11,046 bases of DNA from CAYVMN01 sp964452575 (GCA_964452575.1 CAYVMN010000151.1:1-11046), one strand, 5' to 3'; counted from the first letter of the stretch, positions 1-8,541 are shown. Made by a program: numbers and translations. Notes: generated by a model from the letters alone, not told the origin.

Positions 1-2
1 CC

Positions 3-3000
3 GAAGGTGAGCGAAAGCATGTCACAGTTCTTTTCTCTGATCTATCCGGCTACACCGCAATGGCCGAGAGGCTTGACCCGGAAGAGGTCAAAGAGATTAC
101 GAGTCGAATCTTTGGCGAAATTGCCCAGGTGATTGCCAAATACGAAGGGTTCATTGAGAAGTTTGTCGGCGATGCGGTGATGGCCATGTTTGGGGTTCCT
201 GTGGCCCACGAGGATGACCCGGTGAGGGCGATCCGGGCTGCAAAGGAGATCCATGAACTTGTCGATTCCATGAGCCCCCAGGTGGAGGAGAAGGCAAGTC
301 GGCCCATTTGCATGCACACCGGGATTAACACAGGACTCGTGGTCACGGGTGAAGTGGACATGGAGAAGGGGACTCATGGGGTGGCCGGGGACACCATCAA
401 TCTCGCCTCACGCCTGAGCAGCCTGGCCAAGCCGGGGGAGGTTCTGGTCGATACAGATACCTATCGCCAGGCTGAGGGGTATTTTACGTTCCAATCCTTA
501 GAACCTACAATGGTCAAAGGCAAGACAGCACCCGTCCAGGTTCACAGGGTATTGGAGCAGAAGGAGAGACCCGTTACCATACACCGCCTTTCCGGCCTCC
601 GAGCCGATCTCATTGGGAGAAGGGTGGAACTGGCGGAACTAAGGGAGGCCCTTGAAAGTCTACGAAAAGGAAAAGGCAGGGTTTTCTCTATTTGCGGAGA
701 TGCCGGTACGGGAAAAAGCAGACTGGTTGACGATTTCAAAGCGACCCTCGATCTTGATGAGATTCAATGGTTAGAAGGACATGCCTATGCCTATTCTCAA
801 AACATACCCTATTTCCCGTTGATTGATCTGCTAGGCAGGGCATTTCACATTGAAGAAGGGGATCCTGTTGAAAAGGTAAGAGAGAAGGTCGAGTCCGGAG
901 TGGAAGGTCTTGTCGGCAAAAAGGAAGATGTTGTCCCTTACATCGGTGGTCTTTACTCGCTCAGATACCCTGAGGTGGAAGAAGTGAGCCCGGAGTTCTG
1001 GAAATCTCGCTTGCAGGAGGCATCCCAGACGATTATCTCGGCCCTGGCACAGAGAACCCGGACGGTGTTCTTCCTGGAGGACCTTCACTGGGCCGATCCC
1101 TCCTTTGTAGAATTCCTCCGTAATGCGTTGTTGGAAATACGCCAGCCGGCCATTGTTCTCTGTGTTTACAGGCCGGAGTTTAGTCTCTTTACAGGTTATC
1201 AGGCGAGCAGGATTGGTGAGATCTACGAAGAGATCCGGCTACAGGAACTTTCGACTTCAGAAGCGCAGGATATGTTGGAATCCCTGCTGAAGACCGAGGA
1301 TATCCCCACTGATCTCAGGCGCTTTGTTCAAGACATGGCAGAGGGAAACCCGTTTTACCTGGAGGAGTTGGTCAATTCGCTGATCGAATCCGGGATCTTA
1401 ATCCAGAGGAATGGCCAGTGGGAGATTACAAGACGGATCACTGACTCTGAAATATCGTCCTCAATCCACGGTGTGATTTCGGGCAGGCTTGATCGGTTGC
1501 AAAACCAAACGAAGCGGATACTGCAAGAGGCATCGGTGATCGGTCGGGCCTTTCTCTATGAAATTCTCAGAAGAGTCACGGAGCTGAAGGAAGACCTCGA
1601 CCGATGCCTGAGCGGTCTCGAGCACCTTGATCTGATCAGAACGAGGTCTCTGCAACCGGACCTCGAATATGTCTTCAAACACGCCCTGACCCAAGAGGTG
1701 GTTTATAACGGGCTTCTTAAAAAAGAGCGCAGGAAAATCCATGAGCGCATTGGTGGGGTCATCGAACAGATTTTTTATGACAGGCTATCGGAGTTCTACG
1801 AGACCCTGGCGTTTCATTTCAAGCAGGGCCAGTCAATTCTCAAGGCAGTCGATTATCTGATGAAGTCCGGTGAGAAGAGCTTGAGGAGGTATTCACTGGA
1901 AGAGGCTCACCAGTATTACCAGGAAGCATATGATCTTCTTGCCGCCAGGGCGGACAAATCGCGGGACGAGGAGGAGCTTTTCGTCGACCTCCTCATTAAA
2001 TGGGCTATGGTCTTCTACTATCGAGGGGACTTTAAGGGCCTGACTGAATTGCTAAGCGCTCATGAAGATGCGGCCGTGACTCTGGACGACAAAGCAAGAG
2101 TCGGGATGTTCTGCGCGTGGCTAGGTTGGGCTGTTGCATGTTATCGGGGTAGTGGCAAAAAGGGATTTGATTATCTCAGTAAGGCTCTTGAACTTGGTGA
2201 AACAATCGGCGACGAAAGGGTCATCGGTTATGCGTGCACATGGCTCGCTTGGATTTACGTAGCCTTTGATATGGAAAAATCCGTTGCATTTGTTGAGAGA
2301 GCCCAAAAGGCCTACAAGGCTATCCAATCGGACCATTATCTGTATTTCAAATCCTTGGGAGCGATCGGCTGGATATCCTTTTTCGCAGGAGGCCATAAGA
2401 GAACCATCGAGGCTGCAAATGCTCTTATCGATTTCGGTAAAAGACATTCGACTATCAGGAGCATGGTCCTCGGTCACGGCAACATGGGCTGGGCCCATCT
2501 CATTGCCGGGGATTATCCGTCTGCGATCCAATCAATGGAAAGCGCGGAACGGGTCTCAGCCGACATCTTCTACTCGAATTTCGCAAAGGCTTGGATTGGC
2601 CTGGCGCAATTAGGGAATGGCCGAGCGCAAGAGGCGGAGGACACCTTGCGGGAGGTTTTGAGCTACATCGAGGAATTTGGGATCGGGATCCTCCATCCTG
2701 CGGTCAACGCCAATCTGGGACTGATCGCAATTCTAAAGGGCGAGTTCGGGCGTGGGGTGAAAATGATCAAGGAAAGCATTCTTGCTTCCAAAGAGTTTCA
2801 GCCCTTTAACGCCATATTTGAAAACACATTGGGTAAAGTCTATTTGCAGCTCGTACAAAGGGCTGCACCTATAAGCACATCGACGGTAGTCAAGAATATC
2901 GGATTTCTTATTAGGAATATCCCGACTGCGAGCAAAAAGGCGGAAGACCATCTCAAAAAGGCCATCGAGGTTGCAAAGGAAATTGGGGCAGAAAGGATCT

Positions 3001-3158
3001 TGGGTGAATCTCTTCTGGATCTGGGCCTGTTGAATAAGGCGAGGGGCAGGTCAGACCAGGCCAGTAAATGTATCATGGAGGCGATTGTGTGCTTTAGGAA
3101 GTGTGACGCTTCGGGGGATCTAAGACAGGCAAAAAACGCTCTGGCGTCGTTGGATTAG
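3..3158 (+). CDS. Class III nucleotidyl cyclase / AAA ATPase / TPR fusion protein, 5' end cut by window
   Basis: The visible part has 1051 codons and the frame stays open to the left edge. The ATG at position 60 is not the start, because the cyclase motif LFSDLSGYT lies before it. Numbered from codon 3, the class III cyclase domain covers about residues 1-175. Metal-binding Asp are D13 and D57 (KFVGD), with K53 at the usual purine-contact position and the transition-state pair N133/R137 (NLASR). An AAA_16-type ATPase follows, with Walker A GDAGTGKS at 232-239 and Walker B FFLEDLHW near 356-363. A winged-helix-like linker contains the family motif FKHALTQEV, and the last 400 or so residues are degenerate TPR helices. 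No signal peptide or membrane helix is visible, so it should be cytosolic. The predicted role is making a cyclic nucleotide (probably cAMP) under control of the NTPase/TPR part. The layout recalls soluble adenylyl cyclase and STAND/MalT-like ATPases. It probably forms an operon with the next gene. The missing N-terminus may carry a zinc ribbon like its paralogue (inference). Confidence 0.9.
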   Translation, partial: EGERKHVTVLFSDLSGYTAMAERLDPEEVKEITSRIFGEIAQVIAKYEGFIEKFVGDAVMAMFGVPVAHEDDPVRAIRAAKEIHELVDSMSPQVEEKASRPICMHTGINTGLVVTGEVDMEKGTHGVAGDTINLASRLSSLAKPGEVLVDTDTYRQAEGYFTFQSLEPTMVKGKTAPVQVHRVLEQKERPVTIHRLSGLRADLIGRRVELAELREALESLRKGKGRVFSICGDAGTGKSRLVDDFKATLDLDEIQWLEGHAYAYSQNIPYFPLIDLLGRAFHIEEGDPVEKVREKVESGVEGLVGKKEDVVPYIGGLYSLRYPEVEEVSPEFWKSRLQEASQTIISALAQRTRTVFFLEDLHWADPSFVEFLRNALLEIRQPAIVLCVYRPEFSLFTGYQASRIGEIYEEIRLQELSTSEAQDMLESLLKTEDIPTDLRRFVQDMAEGNPFYLEELVNSLIESGILIQRNGQWEITRRITDSEISSSIHGVISGRLDRLQNQTKRILQEASVIGRAFLYEILRRVTELKEDLDRCLSGLEHLDLIRTRSLQPDLEYVFKHALTQEVVYNGLLKKERRKIHERIGGVIEQIFYDRLSEFYETLAFHFKQGQSILKAVDYLMKSGEKSLRRYSLEEAHQYYQEAYDLLAARADKSRDEEELFVDLLIKWAMVFYYRGDFKGLTELLSAHEDAAVTLDDKARVGMFCAWLGWAVACYRGSGKKGFDYLSKALELGETIGDERVIGYACTWLAWIYVAFDMEKSVAFVERAQKAYKAIQSDHYLYFKSLGAIGWISFFAGGHKRTIEAANALIDFGKRHSTIRSMVLGHGNMGWAHLIAGDYPSAIQSMESAERVSADIFYSNFAKAWIGLAQLGNGRAQEAEDTLREVLSYIEEFGIGILHPAVNANLGLIAILKGEFGRGVKMIKESILASKEFQPFNAIFENTLGKVYLQLVQRAAPISTSTVVKNIGFLIRNIPTASKKAEDHLKKAIEVAKEIGAERILGESLLDLGLLNKARGRSDQASKCIMEAIVCFRKCDASGDLRQAKNALASLD
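1672..1701 (+). repeat. Copy 1 of a conserved DNA block shared by the two tandem paralogues
   Basis: This stretch matches 5124-5153 at 28 of 30 bases by eye. It encodes FKHALTQEV in the linker after the ATPase. It is coding sequence kept by shared ancestry, not a mobile repeat, and it marks the tandem duplication. Confidence 0.8.
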
Positions 3159-3195
3159 GAGTTGTTTCAGGGCCAAGAAGGCAAAATGGCACTAT

Positions 3196-3200
3196 GGGAG
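3196..3200 (+). promoter_or_regulatory. Ribosome binding site deciding the start of the second cyclase gene
   Basis: GGGAG lies 8 bases before the ATG at 3209, which is good Shine-Dalgarno spacing. The earlier in-frame ATG at 3194 overlaps this motif and has only AGAAGG about 12 bases upstream. Starting at 3209 gives a protein beginning directly with the zinc-ribbon motif MKCPKC, which is how such proteins usually begin. Confidence 0.55.
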
Positions 3201-3208
3201 AACCAGCA

Positions 3209-6200
3209 ATGAAATGCCCGAAATGTAGTTTTGAGAATCGGGAAGGCGCCAAGTTCTGCCTCGAATGCGGCGCAAAGTTGGAGATGAAGTGCCCCGGGTG
3301 TGGAAAGGCATTGCCCCCTCAAGCGAAGTTTTGTGATGAGTGCGGTCATGATTTAGGGAAGCCCCCAGAAGCAGCGCCCATCGACTACAATCAACCCCAC
3401 TCTTACACCCCCAAACACTTGGCCGACAAGATCCTGACCTCCCGCAGCGCCATGGAGGGGGAGCGGAAGCTGGTCACCGTGCTCTTCGCGGATGTGGCCA
3501 ACTTCACGAGTCTGTCCGAAAAGCTGGACCCTGAAGAAGTCCACCAGATCATGGACGGGTGCTTTCACATCCTCATGGACGAGATCCACAAGTTTGAAGG
3601 AACCATCAACCAGTTTACCGGGGATGGGGTGATGGCCCTGTTTGGTGCCCCAGTTTCCCATGAAGATCATGCCCAAAGGGCCTGTTATGCCACTCTATCC
3701 ATTCAAAAAGCCCTGGGAGAGTATGGTGAGAAAATAGAGAAGGATACGGGAGTAGAGTTCAAGATGCGTGTGGGGCTCAACTCAGGGCCGGTGATCGTGG
3801 GAGCGATTGGGGACGATCTCAGGATGGATTACACGGCCGTTGGAGACACCACCAATCTGGGTTCAAGGATGGAGAGCATGGCCAGACCCGGCACTATCCT
3901 GGTATCCGGGAATACCCATAGGCTTGCTAGGGATTTCTTTCAATTTGAGTCTCTGGGAAAAATCGAAGTGAAAGGTAAGAAGGAGCCACAGGAGGCATTT
4001 GAGCTGATCAAAGCCGGTGAGGTGGGGACACGGATAGGGGCCTCGGTAGCCAAGGGGCTTACCCGATTCGTGGGCCGAAAGAACTCCATGGCCGCCCTTT
4101 TGGATGCCTTTGACAAGGTGAAATCAGGGTCAGGCCAGGTGGTAGGACTCGTAGGAGAGGCAGGGGTTGGGAAATCCAGGCTGCTGCTTGAGATGAGGAA
4201 CCTGCTGCCTCAGGGCGAATACGGTTATCTAGAAGGGCGTTGTCTCCAGTACGGCGGTTCCATGGCCTATCTGCCTGTGCTAGATATCTTGAGGTCCTAT
4301 TTTGGTATCAAGGAGGGGGACAGGGAGTTTCTTATCAAGAAAAAGATGGAGGAGAAGGTCCTTGATCTTGACGAGAAGCTCAAGGGTGTCATCCCGCCCT
4401 TTCAGTCCCTCTTGTCCCTCAAGGTGGATGATGAAGATTTTTCAAAACTCGAACCTAAGGTAAAGAGGGAGAGGACCTTTGAGGCCCTTCGGGACCTGAT
4501 GATTCGGGTGAGTCAGGAAAAGCCCCTGGTTCTTACTTTCGAGGACCTCCACTGGATAGACAAGACCTCAGAGGAGTTCTTGGGCTATCTTACGGGATGG
4601 TTGGCTAACTCCCCTATCATGCTGCTGCTTCTCTATCGCCCCGAATACACCCATCCCTGGGGGAGCAAGTCCTATTACACCAAGGTCGGGCTGGATCAAC
4701 TTGGCACCCAATCAAGCAGTGAACTGGTTAAGGCCATCCTGGAGGAGGGTGAAGTGGCCCCGGAGCTGAGACAACTCATCCTCAATCGTGCAGCAGGAAA
4801 CCCCCTGTTTATGGAGGAGTTCACCCATACCTTGATCGAAAACGGCTCCATCGAGAGAAGAGACGAGAAGTATGTCTTGAGCGGGAAGGCCTCCCACATT
4901 CAGGTCCCCGACACCATCCAGGGGATCATCGCGGCCCGGCTCGATCGGCTGGAAGACAATCTCAAGCGGACCATGCAGGTGGCATCCGTGATTGGCAGGG
5001 ATTTTGCCTTTCGCATCCTCCAGACCATCACCGGCATGCGAGAGGAGCTGAAGGCCCATCTTCTGAATCTCCAGGGGTTAGAGTTCATCTATGAGAAGCG
5101 CCTATTCCCGGAGCTGGAGTATATCTTCAAACACGCCCTCACCCAGGAGGTGGCCTACAACAGCCTGCTTTCAAAGAGAAGGAAGGAGATTCACGCCAGG
5201 ATAGGAATGGCCATAGAAGAGATCTACGCCGAGAGGCTGGAAGAGTTCTACGAGATGCTGGCCTATCACTATTCCAGGAGCGACAGCCTTGAAAAGGCCT
5301 GCCGATATTCCAGGTTATCAGGAGAGAAGGCAGAAGGAAACTATTCCCACAGGGAGGCTTGTGATTTCTACAAAGGTGCCATAGACCTGCTCAACCAGTT
5401 ACCTGACACCAGGGAGAACAGAAAGGAAACGATGGAAATCCTCTATCTAATGAGACTACCTTTGATGTTTTTGGGTTACCCCGAGGGCGCCCTCGGACTG
5501 CTTCAGGACGGGGAGCGGCTCTCAAAAGATCTGGGGGATGAGAGGCGTCTTGCAAGGTTCCACGCCTCAATGGGCATGTATTATTCACATAAGGGAGATC
5601 CTCAATTGGCGATGAAGTATTCAGAGGATGCCTTTGAAAAGGCCCGAAGGAACCGGGATATTGAATTGATGGCGCCTCTTGCAATTGGTCTTTCTCATTT
5701 CTACCACCAGGCAGGGGAATATTACAAAATAGTCGATATGGCGCCGGACGTCATTGACCTGATTAAAAAAACAGAAGGAGAATCTGACTTTTTTTCTCTG
5801 GCAGGGAATCCATATTCATTACTCTGCGCGTATTGCGGTATGGGCATGGGTTGGTTAGGGGCCTTTGATGAAGGAAAGGCCTTTCTGGAAAGGGGTCTTC
5901 GTCATGCGTCTGAAATAAATGACGTGACAGCTTTGGGATTAGGTGAAACGTTTTACGGCCATTTTTGCCTTGCCAAAGGGGACTGGGAAACTTCAAAAGA
6001 GCATTTTGTAAAAGGTATCAAGCACAGCGAAGAGGCGAAATGGGACATGATATGCGCCCACTCCTGGCTCGGCCTGGGATATGTGTGCGCTATGCTTGGA
6101 GATCCTGAGACCGGCAAAAGGCATGCGGAAAGGGGCCTTGAGATCCACCGTGACAGCGGAGTTGAGATGTTTTTGTCCCTGGCTCATGGTCTCTTAGGTT

Positions 6201-6595
6201 GGATTCACCTGGACTTGGGCGATCTAAAAAATGCCCGAAGCCTTGCAGAAGAGGCATTGAGGTTGTCTCAAAAGAATAATGAAAAGTATATAGAAGGGTG
6301 GTCCTGGCTCTTGCTTGGAACGATATTGGGTAAAACAGGGCCTCTGGAAATCAATAAGGCCGAGGGGTGTATCCTCAAAGGGATCGAGATTTGCAAGGAA
6401 TTAAGGATAAAAGCACATTATTCTTTAGGGCATCTGTACCTGGGCCAACTCTATCTGAATGGGGGTGAAAAGGAAAAGGCCCTTGACAATCTCAAGAAGG
6501 CCGAAGGAATGTTCCAAGAGATGGGAATGGATTATTGGCTTGGCAAGGCGCGCGAGGTATTGGCAAGCAGAACCAAGTGTCAGGCTAAATCCTAG
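3209..6595 (+). CDS. Double zinc ribbon / class III nucleotidyl cyclase / AAA ATPase / TPR protein
   Basis: This is a complete protein of 1128 residues from the ATG at 3209 (1133 if the ATG at 3194 is used). Residues 1-50 form two zinc ribbons: CPKC with FCLECG, then CPGC with FCDECG. After a linker, the cyclase domain runs from about 85 to 265. Metal Asp are D95 (LFADVANFT) and D139 (QFTGDG), and the pair N216/R220 (NLGSR) is present. The usual substrate Lys is replaced by Q135, while T209 fits the Asp/Thr position. The AAA_16-type ATPase has Walker A GEAGVGKS at 316-323 and Walker B FEDLHW at 444-449. The motif FKHALTQEV recurs near residue 640, followed by TPR-like helical repeats to the C-terminus. 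There is no membrane segment, so it is predicted to be cytosolic. It lies 50 bases after its upstream paralogue, likely co-transcribed and arisen by tandem duplication. Predicted role: a one-component sensor controlling cyclic nucleotide synthesis. The input signal is unknown, and activity is uncertain because of Q135. Confidence 0.93.
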   Translation: MKCPKCSFENREGAKFCLECGAKLEMKCPGCGKALPPQAKFCDECGHDLGKPPEAAPIDYNQPHSYTPKHLADKILTSRSAMEGERKLVTVLFADVANFTSLSEKLDPEEVHQIMDGCFHILMDEIHKFEGTINQFTGDGVMALFGAPVSHEDHAQRACYATLSIQKALGEYGEKIEKDTGVEFKMRVGLNSGPVIVGAIGDDLRMDYTAVGDTTNLGSRMESMARPGTILVSGNTHRLARDFFQFESLGKIEVKGKKEPQEAFELIKAGEVGTRIGASVAKGLTRFVGRKNSMAALLDAFDKVKSGSGQVVGLVGEAGVGKSRLLLEMRNLLPQGEYGYLEGRCLQYGGSMAYLPVLDILRSYFGIKEGDREFLIKKKMEEKVLDLDEKLKGVIPPFQSLLSLKVDDEDFSKLEPKVKRERTFEALRDLMIRVSQEKPLVLTFEDLHWIDKTSEEFLGYLTGWLANSPIMLLLLYRPEYTHPWGSKSYYTKVGLDQLGTQSSSELVKAILEEGEVAPELRQLILNRAAGNPLFMEEFTHTLIENGSIERRDEKYVLSGKASHIQVPDTIQGIIAARLDRLEDNLKRTMQVASVIGRDFAFRILQTITGMREELKAHLLNLQGLEFIYEKRLFPELEYIFKHALTQEVAYNSLLSKRRKEIHARIGMAIEEIYAERLEEFYEMLAYHYSRSDSLEKACRYSRLSGEKAEGNYSHREACDFYKGAIDLLNQLPDTRENRKETMEILYLMRLPLMFLGYPEGALGLLQDGERLSKDLGDERRLARFHASMGMYYSHKGDPQLAMKYSEDAFEKARRNRDIELMAPLAIGLSHFYHQAGEYYKIVDMAPDVIDLIKKTEGESDFFSLAGNPYSLLCAYCGMGMGWLGAFDEGKAFLERGLRHASEINDVTALGLGETFYGHFCLAKGDWETSKEHFVKGIKHSEEAKWDMICAHSWLGLGYVCAMLGDPETGKRHAERGLEIHRDSGVEMFLSLAHGLLGWIHLDLGDLKNARSLAEEALRLSQKNNEKYIEGWSWLLLGTILGKTGPLEINKAEGCILKGIEICKELRIKAHYSLGHLYLGQLYLNGGEKEKALDNLKKAEGMFQEMGMDYWLGKAREVLASRTKCQAKS
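5124..5153 (+). repeat. Copy 2 of the conserved DNA block shared by the paralogues
   Basis: Partner of 1672-1701, with two differing bases over 30. The surrounding protein, including the following segment with the REKIH/RKEIH-like and EFYE motifs, also aligns well. The downstream TPR region does not. Confidence 0.8.
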
Positions 6596-6642
6596 CTGGG
6601 GCAAATCGCAATTTTAACAGCTCAGCTTTCCCTTCACTTTTC

Positions 6643-8535
6643 TTACTTCAGCCCCGCCTTGCGCAAAGAGTCAATAAACCGTTCTGTATTGGCTTGATTT
6701 TTATGCGGGCGTGTCTTTGCTAAGCGCTCGAGAGAGTACTTAGGGTCTATCCTGAGGACTTCTGCCGCTTCAGCACGGGCCTCCTCCTGACGGCCTGAGA
6801 AACTGTACGTGGCGGCCAAGACAATGTGGGCAATCAGATTATTGGGCTGTCGATGGAGGACTTTCTTACATGCTGCGATCGCCTCCTCATACCGCCCCGT
6901 GTCGCGATAGGCCATCGCTAGGGAGCTTAAGTACCAGGGCGGTGGGATGGGGTTGAGACGTATCGCTTTCTTAAGGAGCGGAATCGCGTCCTCCGGCCTG
7001 CCTGCCCAGTAAAGATTTGTCCCTAACCAGGCATGGGCAGTAGCCGAATTGGGATCGAGGGCGACAGCGCGCTCGCATTCGGCAATGCCCTTATCATGTT
7101 GTCTTGTCATCGTGTAGAGATTGCCCAATAAGGCATGGGCAGTTGCATAGGAATCATCTAGGGCGATTGACTTTTGTGCCAGTTTTATGGCTTGCGCCAG
7201 AGACTCCCTGGGAGACTTGCTTGTGCCCAGCCACATGTCTATCAAGTGGGTCGTAGCCAGGAATGCATAAGCATTTGCATACTCTGGGTCCAGGGAAATG
7301 GCATCCTTAATCAACTGCCGGCCCAGAGCATTATCCTCTTTGTTCATGCGATAAACATGCTCCCTCCCCTGCAAGAGCTTTAGATAGGCCTCGAGGTTGT
7401 TAGTGCCTTTTGCCAACAGGCGGGCTTGGTTCCCCTCCGTCAGCTTCATTTGCAGTGCCGTAATAATCTTCATCGTGATTTCGTCTTGGAGGGCGAATAT
7501 GTCTTCCAATTTCCGGTCATAGCTCTCCGCCCACAAATGACGGCCCGTCAGAGCATCGATGAGCTGGGCGGTAATCCGCACCGTGTCCCCGGATTTCCGA
7601 ACACTTCCTTCAAGCACATAGTTAACGCCCAGTTCCTCTGCCACCTGCTTCACCATCACCGGCTTCCCCTTGTAGGTGAAAGCGGAATTCCGGGCGATAA
7701 CGAACAATTCAGGGACACTGGAAAGGGCTGTGATGATCTCTTCGGTGATCCCGTCGCTGAAATACTCCTGTTTCGGATCGCCGCTCATGTTATCAAACGC
7801 CAGCACGGCGATGGAGGGCTTCTCGGGTAGCGGAAATGCCATCTTCTCTTTGGAGGCAGGCTCAATCTTCGGTGTACGCCCATAGAAGTTCCAGACTGCC
7901 GCACCAATAATGAAGAGAAGCACTACAACTGCACCTGCAAAAACAGATTTGCGCGGCCAGAATGAAATCCGTTTGATTTGTTCTTCCTTCTGTTCAACAA
8001 TTATCCTCGACTCCATCAGAACCTTGTAAGCCCCAACTGCCTTGGCGATGTTCTTGACGGTCTGCTCACCGATATATCGATAACCTAACGGTAATTTCGT
8101 TTCAATCTGGTCAAAAGCTGTCTTCGATATGCAGATGCCACCAGGATCGGCCAAGGACTCCAGACGAGCCGCAATATTCACGCCATCACCGTAGATCCGA
8201 TCTTCTTCTTCAATCACGTCTCCGAGGTTAATCCCAATGCGGAACTTCATCCTGCGGTTCTCCGGTAACTCTGCATTGCGGGCCTGGAACTCCTTCTGTA
8301 CAGCTACAGCACACTGCACGGCATCGACTACACTGGTGAACTCAGCAAGCAGGTTATCCCCAGGAGAATCTATCACTCTACCCCGGTGCCGCATGATCAG
8401 TGTAGACATGACTTCCCTATAGGTCTCCAGGGTTTTTACAGTAGCTGTCTCATCTTCTGCCATGAGGCGACTGTAACCTGCGACATCTGCGCTCAGGATA
8501 GCAGTAAGCTTGCGTTTAAACCCTTCCTCAGCCAT
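6643..8535 (-). CDS. Membrane-anchored class III cyclase-like protein with TolB-like domain and TPR repeats
   Basis: A complete protein of 630 residues, starting at the ATG at 8535 behind a near-perfect Shine-Dalgarno. Residues 7-175 are a class III cyclase domain with metal Asp D17 (LSADVAGYS) and D60 (SPGDN) and the pair N120/R124 (NIAAR). The usual substrate Lys position holds D56 and the second purine position holds R113, both outside the canonical pattern although seen in this family. A single hydrophobic helix spans about 197-217 (FAGAVVVLLFIIGAAVW), preceded by basic residues, which suggests the cyclase domain is cytoplasmic. Residues 240-355 resemble the TolB N-terminal/FlgO-like domain (SIAVLAFDNMSGDP, then YFSDGITEEI). 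From about 375 to 605 there are TPR repeats (for example AHAWLGTNLYWAGRPEDAI). By the topology rule the TolB-like and TPR parts would lie outside the membrane. It is convergent to the tandem cyclases and so separately transcribed. Predicted role: transmembrane signalling by cyclic nucleotide, or a catalytically altered regulator. Confidence 0.92.
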   Translation of the reverse strand: MAEEGFKRKLTAILSADVAGYSRLMAEDETATVKTLETYREVMSTLIMRHRGRVIDSPGDNLLAEFTSVVDAVQCAVAVQKEFQARNAELPENRRMKFRIGINLGDVIEEEDRIYGDGVNIAARLESLADPGGICISKTAFDQIETKLPLGYRYIGEQTVKNIAKAVGAYKVLMESRIIVEQKEEQIKRISFWPRKSVFAGAVVVLLFIIGAAVWNFYGRTPKIEPASKEKMAFPLPEKPSIAVLAFDNMSGDPKQEYFSDGITEEIITALSSVPELFVIARNSAFTYKGKPVMVKQVAEELGVNYVLEGSVRKSGDTVRITAQLIDALTGRHLWAESYDRKLEDIFALQDEITMKIITALQMKLTEGNQARLLAKGTNNLEAYLKLLQGREHVYRMNKEDNALGRQLIKDAISLDPEYANAYAFLATTHLIDMWLGTSKSPRESLAQAIKLAQKSIALDDSYATAHALLGNLYTMTRQHDKGIAECERAVALDPNSATAHAWLGTNLYWAGRPEDAIPLLKKAIRLNPIPPPWYLSSLAMAYRDTGRYEEAIAACKKVLHRQPNNLIAHIVLAATYSFSGRQEEARAEAAEVLRIDPKYSLERLAKTRPHKNQANTERFIDSLRKAGLK

Positions 8536-8541
8536 ATCAGA

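Noticed and set aside
2266..2809. Alternative plus-strand frames inside the first cyclase gene
   Set aside because: They overlap the TPR region of the main frame, which is uninterrupted and resembles its paralogue at the C-terminal end.
6596..6642. Possible bidirectional terminator between the convergent genes
   Set aside because: Only a five-base AGCTG/CAGCT pairing with a 19-base loop and no adjacent T run could be found.
3..8535. Pycsar or CBASS anti-phage system
   Set aside because: Pycsar uses class III cyclases, but with an adjacent cyclic-nucleotide-gated effector. None is seen here, and the cyclases are large fusion proteins. CBASS uses an unrelated enzyme fold.
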